From: Allohahella sp002354735 | GTDB lineage: Bacteria; Pseudomonadota; Gammaproteobacteria; Pseudomonadales; Oleiphilaceae | Assembly: GCF_047946665.1 (NCBI RefSeq) | Contig: NZ_CP172312.1 | Span: 1,674,001-1,738,000 of the forward strand | Length of the DNA stretch: 64,000 bases | Reading direction: 5' to 3' | Shown here: piece by piece, positions 42,776 to 51,518 of the stretch | How the letters are laid out: each line of letters begins with the position of its first letter | Position numbering within the stretch: position 1 is the stretch's first letter | Notes under the pieces: generated by a model | Told to the model about the DNA's origin: nothing | The model's input: the letters and a program-made list of their open reading frames with translations, nothing else | Databases searched by the model: none | Program-made: the position numbers and the translations under genes

Positions 42776-44092
42776 CTACCCTTGCAAATCTAACGTAAAC
42801 ACCTTCTGCGTACTGCTCTTTTTAGGCCCGGGTACTATTGATTTTACACAGCCCTTCAAGACTTTATTAATATCCAGGTTTTCGTCGAAGACTGCTTGAA
42901 TTTCACAGTATATTATCCGCTTTACTAGCGGGCTACCGTCTATTCTATCGTAGACAGTTCTGTCGATATACTTCTCAGGCGGCAACGCATCTAGCTTCTC
43001 GCAGAAATCCTTGTCGAATATAGTAACTAGCACTTCCCTACCGCTTGCAGTATGTCCAGAGCAAAAATATCGACCGTCATTTCCACGCTCCAAGTCACAC
43101 GAGATATTCATGGTCATTCCATTAAAGTTGTACTCTCGTCTTAACAGGCCATATCCTTCCGGCAGAGACTGATAAAGATAGTCTGTCGAAGGTGTAATTA
43201 TTTTCGCCATATCAAAAGGGTCAAAAGTTTCGACATACTTATTAAAATCATGACTGTGCCAAGATCTCGCCTCTCCTGTTAAGTAGCCATGCGCATCAAG
43301 GATTATAAGTTGATCTATCGTCAATTTGCCCGTATTCACGATCAGATTTCGATCCATACCGAGATCGCCAGGAAAGGTCAAAAGTAGTACAACTTCCTGT
43401 CCTCCGCTCATCCACCTCCACGCGTACCCAAGAAACTTCGGAAAATAGTAGTTGCGGACATACTCAAAGGTCCCACTTTCAGGTACCAGATGACTCTTCT
43501 CGGCGTAATATCTCGCGAAAGACTCATACACCGGAATGTGATAGTCCCACTCCGAGGATGGGTAGGGTGCGCGAACGTCCATGTGAAGAAAGTCTTCGCC
43601 CATTCCAATCAACTTCTTATAATCTTCATATTCGTACTTCGCCTTTCGACCATTCTGGTCGAACTGGCCGTATTTCTGAGCCATGATATTTATCTCATCC
43701 TCAGAGAAACCGCCAAACCAAAGCCCCTCCATATCCGCGTGCCAATGTCTATACGCTTTTACTATGTCGGGACCCTGGGAATCCTGCTCATGTTCATATT
43801 TCTTGAACTTTCCATCCTTGAATATCCAGAATATTTCTGTTCCATATTCATCCGTGTGAACAGCACGCAGGAAGTCTGAACTCATCACTTTGGACTCAGA
43901 CTTTATAATCTTTGTAAGCTTCGACTCATCATATGCGCCGTTATGTTCGAAGGAAAAACCGCGCATCCATTGATCGTCGTACACCACCTCTTCCAAATCA
44001 CCAACGCTGAGAAGGCTAATACTGTCTTGCAAGCGTCTGAGACAGTTTTCATCATCTTTGTTAACCAAGATAGTAGTTTGGCCTTCAGGCAT
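42776..44092 (-). CDS. Hypothetical protein, 438 residues, AT-rich
   Basis: The family is not recognised. The protein is soluble, acidic and rich in Tyr/Trp/Asp, with no signal peptide or membrane segment. Features include GMGEDFLHMDVRAPYPSSEWDY, WRWMSGGQEVVLLLTFPGDLGMDRN and a late GRYFCSGHTASGREVLV. The base composition is lower in GC than its neighbours, which suggests transfer. It is bracketed by the full EEP nuclease gene upstream and an EEP 3' fragment downstream, so it seems to have been inserted next to or between EEP copies. No function is proposed. Confidence 0.7.
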   Translation of the reverse strand: MPEGQTTILVNKDDENCLRRLQDSISLLSVGDLEEVVYDDQWMRGFSFEHNGAYDESKLTKIIKSESKVMSSDFLRAVHTDEYGTEIFWIFKDGKFKKYEHEQDSQGPDIVKAYRHWHADMEGLWFGGFSEDEINIMAQKYGQFDQNGRKAKYEYEDYKKLIGMGEDFLHMDVRAPYPSSEWDYHIPVYESFARYYAEKSHLVPESGTFEYVRNYYFPKFLGYAWRWMSGGQEVVLLLTFPGDLGMDRNLIVNTGKLTIDQLIILDAHGYLTGEARSWHSHDFNKYVETFDPFDMAKIITPSTDYLYQSLPEGYGLLRREYNFNGMTMNISCDLERGNDGRYFCSGHTASGREVLVTIFDKDFCEKLDALPPEKYIDRTVYDRIDGSPLVKRIIYCEIQAVFDENLDINKVLKGCVKSIVPGPKKSSTQKVFTLDLQG

Positions 44093-44140
44093 AGTATTAC
44101 CTTTTTTCGGTGATCACTGTTGATGGCAGCGCGTGGGGGC

Positions 44141-44263
44141 TTATAGCAGTTGTCCGCGGCTCAGAGCGGCTGCATACTCTTTGAGTATGTCAGCAACGGC
44201 TCGATCTTCAAGCACACACTCCACCTCAGCTCCATCTGGCAGCACGCTAACTGACAGCCGTCT
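44141..44263 (-). pseudogene. Short 3' gene remnant after the EEP gene
   Basis: A 40-codon minus-strand stretch, RRLSVSVLPDGAEVECVLED then VADILKEYAAALSRGQLL, ends at a stop at 44141. It looks like coding sequence but has no start of its own. It begins exactly where the EEP gene ends, so it may be the tail of a gene cut by insertion of the EEP unit. Confidence 0.35.
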
Positions 44264-45287
44264 AGTCCTTGAGAGCAACCACACAAACCACCGGATAATG
44301 ATCCGAAGGCAACAAATCCCGATCCCGAAACGAAAATGGCGCCAGCATCTCGCTGCCATCTTCGTCATACACATAGCGGTAGACGTAGCTTTCTTCCGGT
44401 ATCAGTCGCTGGTGCAGGCTTTTACTAAGGAAAATGTAGTCGAGCTGTTTGGCAGAGGCTGTTCTGCCATAGAAGGTCATATGCGTATGACGCTCATAGC
44501 GGGGTAATCCAGCCAGAAACAGCGCATCTTCCAGATCAGTGGCTTCGTAGAGGGGCTGGAATTCGGCCCAGGTGTCGTCACGTGAGGCATTGCCGTTGAA
44601 GTCACCCGCCACGATCACAGGATGATCATTCGACTTTTCAGCCTTCAGTTTATGATAGATGGCTATCAATGCCTGTACTTCAGCGGCTCGACGCTTCTGT
44701 CCACCCGGATCGAAGCCCTGCGGATCGTAACCGGATTTCAGATGGGCGAGCATCACCGAAAGGATGCAGGTGCCCTGAGGGTCATACAGGTGAAGCACCG
44801 GGATATCGCGTGACAGTCTTCGCTTTTCAGATGCGCCCAGGTTGAATGCTTCTGCCATGAGCGCTGTCACGGCATAGGCTTCCGGGTCTTCCTCGTGGAG
44901 GTACTGGAACGGGACCGGCCAGTGCCGATTTGTCTGTAGCTCAGCGGTAAATGGCAGGCTCTTTTTCAGCAGAAAACCACTCTCAATACCGCGATCGGAG
45001 TTGCCGGGGATGAGGTAGGCTACATAGGCGCCCGACAGAAAGAATTCATTGAAATTGCTGAGCGCGGTCGGGCCGCCCACTTCACAGAGGCACACACAAT
45101 CCGGGTCTTCCCTCAGGATGATCTGCGCCAGGGCCTTCAACTTGCTCAGGGGCTTGAGCTCCTGATCCGCCTCGCCCAGCATCGCCCAATGCTCATCGCT
45201 AAGCGTGTGAAGGTATTCGGGCTTTATGGGGAACGCGGGCTGCAGGAAGAGGTCCTGGACGTTGTAGGTCATTAGTTTGAACTTCAT
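44262..45287 (-). CDS. Endonuclease/exonuclease/phosphatase (EEP) family protein, intact copy
   Basis: This 341-residue metal-dependent hydrolase has the DNase I-like fold. Active-site residues can be placed: N9 in MTYNVQDLF, E69 in CLCEVGG, D229 and N231 in VAGDFNGNASR, D283 in KQLDYIFL, D329 and H330 in LPSDHYPV. Members cleave nucleic acid phosphodiesters or phosphoinositides; no membrane or secretion signal is visible. The start is followed by a conserved 5' region shared with the copies starting at 49848 and 52363. This is the only undamaged member of a dispersed family of copies in the window. Its C-terminus (VVALKD) is shorter than that of fragment 3. Confidence 0.9.
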   Translation of the reverse strand: MKFKLMTYNVQDLFLQPAFPIKPEYLHTLSDEHWAMLGEADQELKPLSKLKALAQIILREDPDCVCLCEVGGPTALSNFNEFFLSGAYVAYLIPGNSDRGIESGFLLKKSLPFTAELQTNRHWPVPFQYLHEEDPEAYAVTALMAEAFNLGASEKRRLSRDIPVLHLYDPQGTCILSVMLAHLKSGYDPQGFDPGGQKRRAAEVQALIAIYHKLKAEKSNDHPVIVAGDFNGNASRDDTWAEFQPLYEATDLEDALFLAGLPRYERHTHMTFYGRTASAKQLDYIFLSKSLHQRLIPEESYVYRYVYDEDGSEMLAPFSFRDRDLLPSDHYPVVCVVALKD

Positions 45288-45474
45288 GTAAAGCTTTACG
45301 TCGAGTTCGGGTTAACGACGCTTCTCTCCAGCAGATTTTGATAGCCGTTCGGGCAGTATCTAGTGCCATTACAGAGGCAGGCGAAGGGTGCGCATGAGCT
45401 GCCGACTCAGGCCAGCCGCCCTCTAGATCAGTCCGACGCACCGCTTTGCGCTATCTGGCAATGCAAACTCGCGC
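45288..45474. other. Spacer upstream of the intact EEP gene
   Basis: It holds the EEP promoter region. The minus-strand motif GGAGAGAAGCGTCGTTAACC (45309-45328) recurs with variation before the other EEP 5' ends (49861-49880, 52384-52402). To the left of it the three upstream sequences are unrelated, so it marks the boundary of the copied unit. Confidence 0.5.
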
Positions 45475-46083
45475 TTACCTGATCTCATATTGCTTCAGCT
45501 CCTCGATAGAGACCTCGCTAGAAGCAAACTCCCTGAGCTTACACACGATGGCTGCTCTGTGCGCTTCTGGGAACCTCAGAACCTGGTAGTAGCCGCCCTC
45601 TCTCAACTGATACTGCAGTTCGACATACTTAAACAGAAGGTTCTCTGGACATTGGAGATCGTCCAAAATAACTATAAGTTGATTGAACGAAACGCTTGTT
45701 CCGTCTATCTGCTGGATTAGCTTTTTTACAACGATTGCCCTCTTTATCTGACTCCAGTGATAGACAGTGGGCGGTCGGTACTCAGAGAAAGTGGTTGTCG
45801 TCGCGGGAACGAAGAATCCACGACTATCAGCTCCCCATACCAAATTACTGTTTCCGCGTCTGATATTATTAATTAAAGGCGTCAAACCCGAAGCAATGGC
45901 CAGAAAAAAGAAAACAAGCACGACAATAAACACATAATTGCCCCCGATAGTGGCCACTGCCGCAAAATAATAAATGGCAAATCCCAAAGCCACCTCTATA
46001 CAAATTAAAAGCACCATTGAGGCTGTCGAGGACTGATATACCTCAATGCGATCTTCTTCTAATTTCACCTTAGTCGACAGCAT
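45475..46083 (-). CDS. Hypothetical membrane protein with two helices
   Basis: This 202-residue protein has two adjacent membrane helices (about 19-42 SMVLLICIEVALGFAIYYFAAV, and 47-68 GGNYVFIVVLVFFFLAIASGL), then a cytoplasmic domain with EYRPPTVYHWSQIKRAIVVKK and SFNQLIVILDDLQCPENLLFKYVEL. It is AT-rich. The pattern resembles small membrane proteins with a PH-like or DUF domain, but I do not recognise the family. It lies just upstream of the EEP gene on the same strand. Confidence 0.65.
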   Translation of the reverse strand: MLSTKVKLEEDRIEVYQSSTASMVLLICIEVALGFAIYYFAAVATIGGNYVFIVVLVFFFLAIASGLTPLINNIRRGNSNLVWGADSRGFFVPATTTTFSEYRPPTVYHWSQIKRAIVVKKLIQQIDGTSVSFNQLIVILDDLQCPENLLFKYVELQYQLREGGYYQVLRFPEAHRAAIVCKLREFASSEVSIEELKQYEIR

Positions 46084-46266
46084 CTTAACGCTAACGCCAC
46101 GACCGCGAATTTACGAGCGTTCCGCTGAGGCCTGCGCAGGGGTGGTAGTGTGAATTGTTACGCAATATGTACCTTCATCTTTCTCTGGAAAGAGACTAAA
46201 AAGGCCCCGACCTCGCAGCCGGGAAGTTTGCTGCACGGACTAGGCGCCATCCTTACAAGTGACCCT

Positions 46267-46408
46267 CCCCTCGAAAACGGCGCCAGCATCTCGCTGCCGT
46301 TTTCGTCATACACATAGCGGTGCACGTAGGTCTCTACCGGTATCAGTTGCTGGTGCAGGCTAAGGCTGAGGAAAAATGTAGTCGAGCTGTTCGCCAGAGG
46401 CTTTGTCT
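46267..46408 (-). pseudogene. EEP nuclease gene fragment 5
   Basis: About 140 bases matching codons 279-322 of the EEP gene, the segment from QLDYIFL to MLAPFSF, with a one-base insertion and several changes. Both ends are abrupt. It lies between the membrane-protein gene and the SNF transporter gene. Confidence 0.88.
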
Positions 46409-46489
46409 ACGGCCTCACCGGACGCAGCGAAGGCGTCACCTTCAGGCGGCGATCTCACGACCGCCGCCCTCCTCACGCCTGACAATCGA

Positions 46490-47893
46490 TCACAGCAGGT
46501 TATAGACAAACACCGCCGCCACCGCCACAGGCGTGAAGTAACGCAGGGTGTTGTACCACAGCTTGAATGCACCTGGTGAGGTGGCCAGTTCGGATTCCAG
46601 CGCCTGGCGAGACATGAACCAGCCGGCGAACACAGCGACCAGCAGGCCACCCAGGGGTAACAGGATACTGGCGGTCAGGAAGTCCAACAGGTCGAAGATG
46701 GTCTTGCCTTCGAACATGGCGAACATGCCCAGCGGGGTCACGTCGGACCAGACATTGAGCGACAGAATAGACACAATACCCAGCGCCCAGCAGGCGATAC
46801 CAGCGCCCACTGCACTGACGGTACGGTTCAGGCCCTTTTGCTCCTCCAGCCATTCTACGAGCGGCTCTAGCAAGGAAATGCCTGAGGTCCAGGCCGCGAA
46901 GATCAGCAGTACGAAGAACAAGGTGCCGACCAGACTGCCCATGGGCATGTTACCAAAGGCCAGCGGCAGAGTCTGAAAGATCAGGCCGGGACCGGCACCG
47001 GGTTCAAGGCCGTTGGCGAAGACAATGGGGAATATGGCGAGGCCAGCGGTCAGGGCCACTACGGTATCGATGATGGAAACCGTCACCGCTGTCTTGGCGA
47101 TGGACACGTTCTTCGGCAGATAGGAGCCGTAGGCCATCATAACTGCCATGCCGAGGCTTAGCGTAAAGAATGCGTGGCCGAGGGCGACCAGCACGCCGGC
47201 GGTAGTGAGACTGGAAAAATCAGGCGCGAACAGGAAGCTTACAGCCCGTCCGAAGGAACCTGTTGTCATGGCATAACCCACAACGATCAACAGCAGGACG
47301 AACAGCGCGGGCATGAGGAAAGTCACCGCCCGTTCGAGGCCGGCCTTTACGCCCCGGGCCACGACGACTATCACTAAGGCCATAAATACCGTGTGCCAGA
47401 GCAGAAGGGTCGCCGGGTCGCCCAACAGACCGGAAAAGATAGCGCCGATAGCTTCCTCGGACTGGCCGACTAGCCCACCGGTGGCAGCCGTGCCAACATA
47501 GGATATTGCCCAGCCGCCGATCACGGAATAGAACGACAGGATCAGGAACGCGGCCAGCACGCCAACAGCACCGACGATGGTCCAGCCTTTTGAGAGCTGT
47601 TCTCGCTGGGCTGCCAATCGCATGCTGTTAATAGGACTGTGCCCGCCACGCCGACCAATCAGCACCTCAGCCATCATGATAGGAATACCGATGCCCGCAA
47701 TGCATAGCAGGTAGACAATGACGAAGGCACCGCCACCGTTCTCACCGGTGATGTAAGGGAATTTCCAGATATTGCCAAGGCCTACGGCGGAGCCGGTTGC
47801 GGCCAGAACGAAGGCAAGGCGTGATGACCATAGGCCGCGTTTCTCTGTCGAACTTTCTTTAACGCCCACCGTAGCGGCGGAAGAAGATGACAT
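46490..47893 (-). CDS. Neurotransmitter:sodium symporter (SNF family)
   Basis: This 467-residue Na+-coupled amino-acid transporter is of the LeuT fold, with about 11-12 helices. Helix 1 carries GLGNIWKFPY with the unwound Na+/substrate site, preceded by the conserved W-S-SRLAFVLAATGSAV. GGAFVIVYLLC and the helix 6-8 patterns are as in bacterial SNF proteins. The ATG at 47893 has GGAG nine bases upstream. It lies 43 bp downstream of the leucine dehydrogenase gene in the same direction, so the likely substrate is a branched-chain or other hydrophobic amino acid (inference). Confidence 0.92.
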   Translation of the reverse strand: MSSSSAATVGVKESSTEKRGLWSSRLAFVLAATGSAVGLGNIWKFPYITGENGGGAFVIVYLLCIAGIGIPIMMAEVLIGRRGGHSPINSMRLAAQREQLSKGWTIVGAVGVLAAFLILSFYSVIGGWAISYVGTAATGGLVGQSEEAIGAIFSGLLGDPATLLLWHTVFMALVIVVVARGVKAGLERAVTFLMPALFVLLLIVVGYAMTTGSFGRAVSFLFAPDFSSLTTAGVLVALGHAFFTLSLGMAVMMAYGSYLPKNVSIAKTAVTVSIIDTVVALTAGLAIFPIVFANGLEPGAGPGLIFQTLPLAFGNMPMGSLVGTLFFVLLIFAAWTSGISLLEPLVEWLEEQKGLNRTVSAVGAGIACWALGIVSILSLNVWSDVTPLGMFAMFEGKTIFDLLDFLTASILLPLGGLLVAVFAGWFMSRQALESELATSPGAFKLWYNTLRYFTPVAVAAVFVYNLL

Positions 47894-47935
47894 ATATAAA
47901 ATCTCCTGCAAAAAATATTGTTATTGTATGTGCTC

Positions 47936-49036
47936 TCAGCCCACCTTGGCCATTGCACTGGTCGATTGCTGATGATCAGCGGAGCTGCGACGGAAGCGTT
48001 CCTCCGCCAAACGATTAGCGATGGTGCCTGTTGGGAGACCCTCGCTGCGGGCACGCGTGAAAATTTCGTCCAGGGTGGTGCCGATAGTTTCCACATGGGC
48101 GCGAACCTTGTGGTGGTCATGATTCGTGCGTTCGTAGAACACATCAATAATGCCCCCGGCATTGATGGCGAAATCGGGCGCGTACAGAATGCCGCGCTTT
48201 TGCAGCGCCGCATCATGTTCGGGACGTTCAAGCTGGTTGTTGGCGGCACCGGCCACGACTTTTGCTTGAATCCTGGGAATCGAGCTGTCGTTGAGCACCG
48301 CACCCAAGGCACATGGGGCCAGGACATCCACCGGCAGGGCCAGGATTTCCTCTGCGGACACCGGGGTTGCGCCCAGTTCGTCCACGGCGCGATCCATCTG
48401 GTCCTTATGGATGTCGTAGACCCAGAGCTTGGCTCCGGCCTCCTTGAGGTGGCGGGCCAGCCGATAGCCCACGTTGCCGATACCTTGAATCGCGACCTCG
48501 AGGCCCTGCAGGTCTGATCGACCGAGACGGTGTCTCACCGCCATGCATATCCCGATATAGGTACCGTAGGCAGTGGCCGGAGACGGATCGCCGTTGCTGG
48601 GCACACCGTCGAGCCCCAGGTGGTCCTTGATACCCGCAACATGGGTGGTCTGCCGGCCTATGACCTTCAGATCCGACACGCTAGTGCCAGAATCCTCGGC
48701 GGCTATGTACTGACCGCCCAGCTGTTCGAGGAAGCGCCCCATGCTTTCCAACAGCGCTTCAGTCTTGTGCTTGCGCGGGTCGCCGATGATCACGGATTTG
48801 CCGCCGCCCAGATCCAGGTTGGCCAGCGCCGATTTGTAGGTCATGCCGCGGGAAAGGCGCAGCACGTCACGCAGGGCCTGCTCGTCGCTGGCGTAGGGGT
48901 ACATGCGACACCCGCCAAGGGCGGGGCCGCGAGAAGTGCTATGGATAGCGACGATGGCTTTGAGACCGGTTTCCGGATCACAGAAAATGGACAGGTGTTC
49001 GTGGTTGTCAAACTCGGGATGGCTGAATACATTCAT
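47936..49036 (-). CDS. ldh: Leucine dehydrogenase (Glu/Leu/Phe/Val dehydrogenase family)
   Basis: This 366-residue enzyme reversibly deaminates branched-chain amino acids with NAD+. It shows the substrate-binding region GPALGGCRMYPY, catalytic Lys in LDLGGGKSVIIGD, catalytic Asp region AAEDSGTSVSDL, and the NAD fold GIGNVGYRLARHL with D in VYDIHKDQ. Length and the EHLSIFCDPETGLKAIVAIH start fit leucine dehydrogenases. It is the first gene of a two-gene unit with the SNF transporter, suggesting uptake and catabolism of leucine-like amino acids. Confidence 0.92.
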   Translation of the reverse strand: MNVFSHPEFDNHEHLSIFCDPETGLKAIVAIHSTSRGPALGGCRMYPYASDEQALRDVLRLSRGMTYKSALANLDLGGGKSVIIGDPRKHKTEALLESMGRFLEQLGGQYIAAEDSGTSVSDLKVIGRQTTHVAGIKDHLGLDGVPSNGDPSPATAYGTYIGICMAVRHRLGRSDLQGLEVAIQGIGNVGYRLARHLKEAGAKLWVYDIHKDQMDRAVDELGATPVSAEEILALPVDVLAPCALGAVLNDSSIPRIQAKVVAGAANNQLERPEHDAALQKRGILYAPDFAINAGGIIDVFYERTNHDHHKVRAHVETIGTTLDEIFTRARSEGLPTGTIANRLAEERFRRSSADHQQSTSAMAKVG

Positions 49037-49538
49037 GGCATTTCACCTTACTTCCAGGCCGTCCATATCCTTGTGGGACTTTAGAGGGCCGATGTCATCA
49101 AACCCAAGCCGGGATTACCGGTTGGCTCATCTAAGTTCAGTACGGCTGAATCGAGTAGATTTCAGGCCGCAATCCTCAGCGTGTGGCCACGCCGCGAGCG
49201 ATAAAATCGATTGTTTGAAATGATGTCGCGTTGGTAGATCGGAAAGGTGATCGACTGGAGCGATCTTCTGGGCGAGGAAGCGTGGAGCTAGCCTGCGATA
49301 GGCGTCGTCCCGGTAGAGAGGCGGTCTGCATACTCATGTTGAAATCCCGTCCACGTCGCCGGATCTCGGCTTCTGTGGTCATCTTGTTTTTGTTAGCCGG
49401 CAAAGACCGGTCATTCGATTTCAGCGTTCAACCTGGCCCTGGTGGGGCGTCGAACACGCTCTAAACTAGAAGGTTCCGTTGACGCCGTCAATGGTTAAAA
49501 CAAGTTGATCGCTCGCAAGGCGATTTCCGCTCTTTTGC
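49037..49538. other. Long intergenic region upstream of leucine dehydrogenase
   Basis: These 502 bases hold no gene I can support. Short open frames at 49176-49403 (minus) and 49231-49464 (plus) lack recognisable similarity. The leucine dehydrogenase promoter should lie near 49050-49200. The right side borders the EEP fragment 6. Confidence 0.45.
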
Positions 49539-49848
49539 ATGACATCACGGACTTTTTTCCTGACGCCCGCGTTCCCGTTAAAGCCTGAGTGCCGCCATCG
49601 TATACTTAGTGATGAGCACTGGGCGATGCTGCGCGCGGTCAGGCCACCCACTTCACAGAGGCACACACAATCCGAGTCTTCATTCAGGATGATCTGCGCC
49701 AGGGCCTTCAACTTGCTCAAGGGCTTGAGCTCTTGATCCGCCTCGCCCAGTGCTCATCGCTGAGCGTGTGAAGGTATTCGGGCCTTATGGGGAACGCAGG
49801 ATGCAGGAAAAGGTCCTAGACGTTGTAGGTCATTAGTTTGAACTTCAT
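49539..49848 (-). pseudogene. EEP nuclease gene fragment 6 with inverted duplication
   Basis: Minus-strand bases 49848 to about 49632 match EEP codons 1-74, with a nonsense change at codon 11 (TAG for Q) and a 9-base deletion. Adjoining plus-strand bases 49539-49631 match codons 8-39 of the same gene in the opposite direction (PAFPLKPE, LSDEHWAML). The 5' end of the gene is therefore present twice, head to head, and no product is possible. Confidence 0.88.
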
Positions 49849-49961
49849 GTACAACTCTATGTCCAGGGCAGCCTAACGTCGCTTCTCTTTCTCGGCATTT
49901 CAAGAAAATGGTATGAAGCAAAAAGGTACAGCTGCCTCACTGCACAGTAGTAGCGCCCTGC

Positions 49962-50708
49962 CTACTTGAAAATTCTCATAAAATCTGGAAGATTGGCAAG
50001 ATCACTTTCCTTGAAAGCGAACTCTTCAGAAATTCTGTAATGATCCTCGTAGATCGAGGTGTACGCTATCGTCAGTTTCACGCCTTTCTGCAGAAAAAAT
50101 TGACGCATTTGGACACTGCAATATTCGTGAAGGACTTCTGCATCAGAAATTTTCAGCAAATTAAACTCCTTTCCTGCCAGTATCGCAGCGGCCGGTCGGA
50201 GCCAGTTGTTTCTGAAGCATTGAGGATTAATTCCGAGGTGCTGGAGAAACTGTGGCCATTCGTTGGCTGTTAAGTCGAAAACTTTCGAGCCATCAGAAAT
50301 GGTAGCTGACTGGATGAAGGCAGACCCAGTTCCAGAATTTTCTAAGTATAGACCTGTCTCGCCATCCCCCTGCAGCCTAGGCGACACCTGTAAATGTGGA
50401 GCAAGCGAGAGACGGTTGTGTTCTCGACTCAATATTCCTTGCCAAATTGACACTCCTAACGCAAGCAACGAGATGAAAACGGCAGCCGCCGCAAAGATAT
50501 TGCCGGATCTTACGCTCGCCGCCTGAGCCCTATCTTGCTCTCTCAACCGATCCTGTGGCGACTGATCAGAGCTAATATCTCCGCCATCGGAAGTGGGAGA
50601 GCTGACACTTTTCCTATCTCCCGAATTTGCATCAGCATCTTTTGACTCCGGATCCGTTTCAGGTGCTGCTTTCCCCAAATTTTCATCAGCCTCTCTTGGT
50701 GGTATCAA
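49962..50708 (-). CDS. Hypothetical single-pass membrane protein
   Basis: This 248-residue protein has an acidic, low-complexity N-terminus (about 1-65, Ser/Asp-rich), one membrane helix (about 70-90, IFAAAAVFISLLALGVSIWQ) and a C-terminal domain with beta-like pattern (LAPHLQVSPRLQG, TGLYLENSGTGSAFIQSATI, KLTIAYTSIYEDHYRIS). The NxGxGxA motif resembles small Ig-like or transport-accessory domains, but no family is assigned. It lies between EEP fragments. Confidence 0.65.
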   Translation of the reverse strand: MIPPREADENLGKAAPETDPESKDADANSGDRKSVSSPTSDGGDISSDQSPQDRLREQDRAQAASVRSGNIFAAAAVFISLLALGVSIWQGILSREHNRLSLAPHLQVSPRLQGDGETGLYLENSGTGSAFIQSATISDGSKVFDLTANEWPQFLQHLGINPQCFRNNWLRPAAAILAGKEFNLLKISDAEVLHEYCSVQMRQFFLQKGVKLTIAYTSIYEDHYRISEEFAFKESDLANLPDFMRIFK

Positions 50709-50852
50709 TTTCTCTTCTCCGGAGCTTTCTCAGACCTACCCGCATGGGCTTATTGGTCCGACGATTTGTGTATGCAGTTCAAGAACGGTAAAGGCGTAGC
50801 CACGGCTATCCGAAGATTGCCGTGAAAGCTCACGGCTTGAAGGTGCACACTA

Positions 50853-51170
50853 CTAGGCGATTTTATCAAAACCCAGCCTGATGGCAGCCACAAAAAGCAG
50901 AAGATATACGAGCAGAAAGGAAGACCCGAATATAAACGATTTCACCTTGCCAAAGCCTGCGTCCTCAAATTCCTTCAGCGCTACAACTGCCGACAGAGCC
51001 ATATAGCCGAAAGCCCAAAGCCCAAGAAGGCTCATTAACAATTTTATCGTAAAGGGGCTAGCATCAGGATTTTCGAGACCACGACTGAGAAGGCCAGCCG
51101 CCACGAGCATAGATACAGGCGCCAGCAACCGTTTTAAGGCGGAATCGATTATGTCTAGTACCTTCTTCAT
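50853..51170 (-). CDS. Small hypothetical membrane protein
   Basis: This 105-residue protein has three predicted helices (about 15-33 LLAPVSMLVAAGLL, 42-66 LLMSLLGLWAFGYMALSAVVAL and 78-100 SFIFGSSFLLVYLLLFVAAI). A charged loop (KEFEDAGFGKVK) separates the last two. The family is unknown. It is on the same strand as the 49962 gene, 145 bp upstream of it. Confidence 0.6.
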   Translation of the reverse strand: MKKVLDIIDSALKRLLAPVSMLVAAGLLSRGLENPDASPFTIKLLMSLLGLWAFGYMALSAVVALKEFEDAGFGKVKSFIFGSSFLLVYLLLFVAAIRLGFDKIA

Positions 51171-51518
51171 AAGCCTTCCTTAAACACCATGACTATTGTC
51201 CCCATGCTACAGAGTGGTCGATGACCCAACGCATCGGTGCCTTCTAGAGAAAATCGCAAGGAAGACTGCGATACTGAGGATTGGCACGGATTTGTCAGTA
51301 AGTTCACGGACGACCACACCGCAGTCCGCGTATGTAGTAGAGAGCCGGACTTTCAATCTTTATTCGCTAATGATTATGCCAGAAAATCTAATGTATTCAA
51401 TAAATTCGGTGAGCCCGTACCTCCGTAGCCATGCCACACTATCCGGGACAGACAACACCTCCACAGGCTACGAAACAGCGAATAGTTCCCAAAGCTTTTG
51501 CCGCAAAAAATATAACAG
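51171..51518. other. Intergenic region, no gene seen
   Basis: About 350 bases between the small membrane protein and EEP fragment 7. A plus-strand open frame from 51196 passes into the inverted EEP segment and has no similarity of its own before that. Confidence 0.4.

Noticed and set aside
46446..46470. GGCGGCG/CGCCGCC hairpin after the SNF transporter gene as a terminator
   Set aside because: The stem is good but there is no U-run on the minus strand, so termination cannot be claimed.
49176..49464. Small open frames upstream of leucine dehydrogenase
   Set aside because: No family likeness, and the two strands are equally open, as expected for chance in GC-rich DNA.
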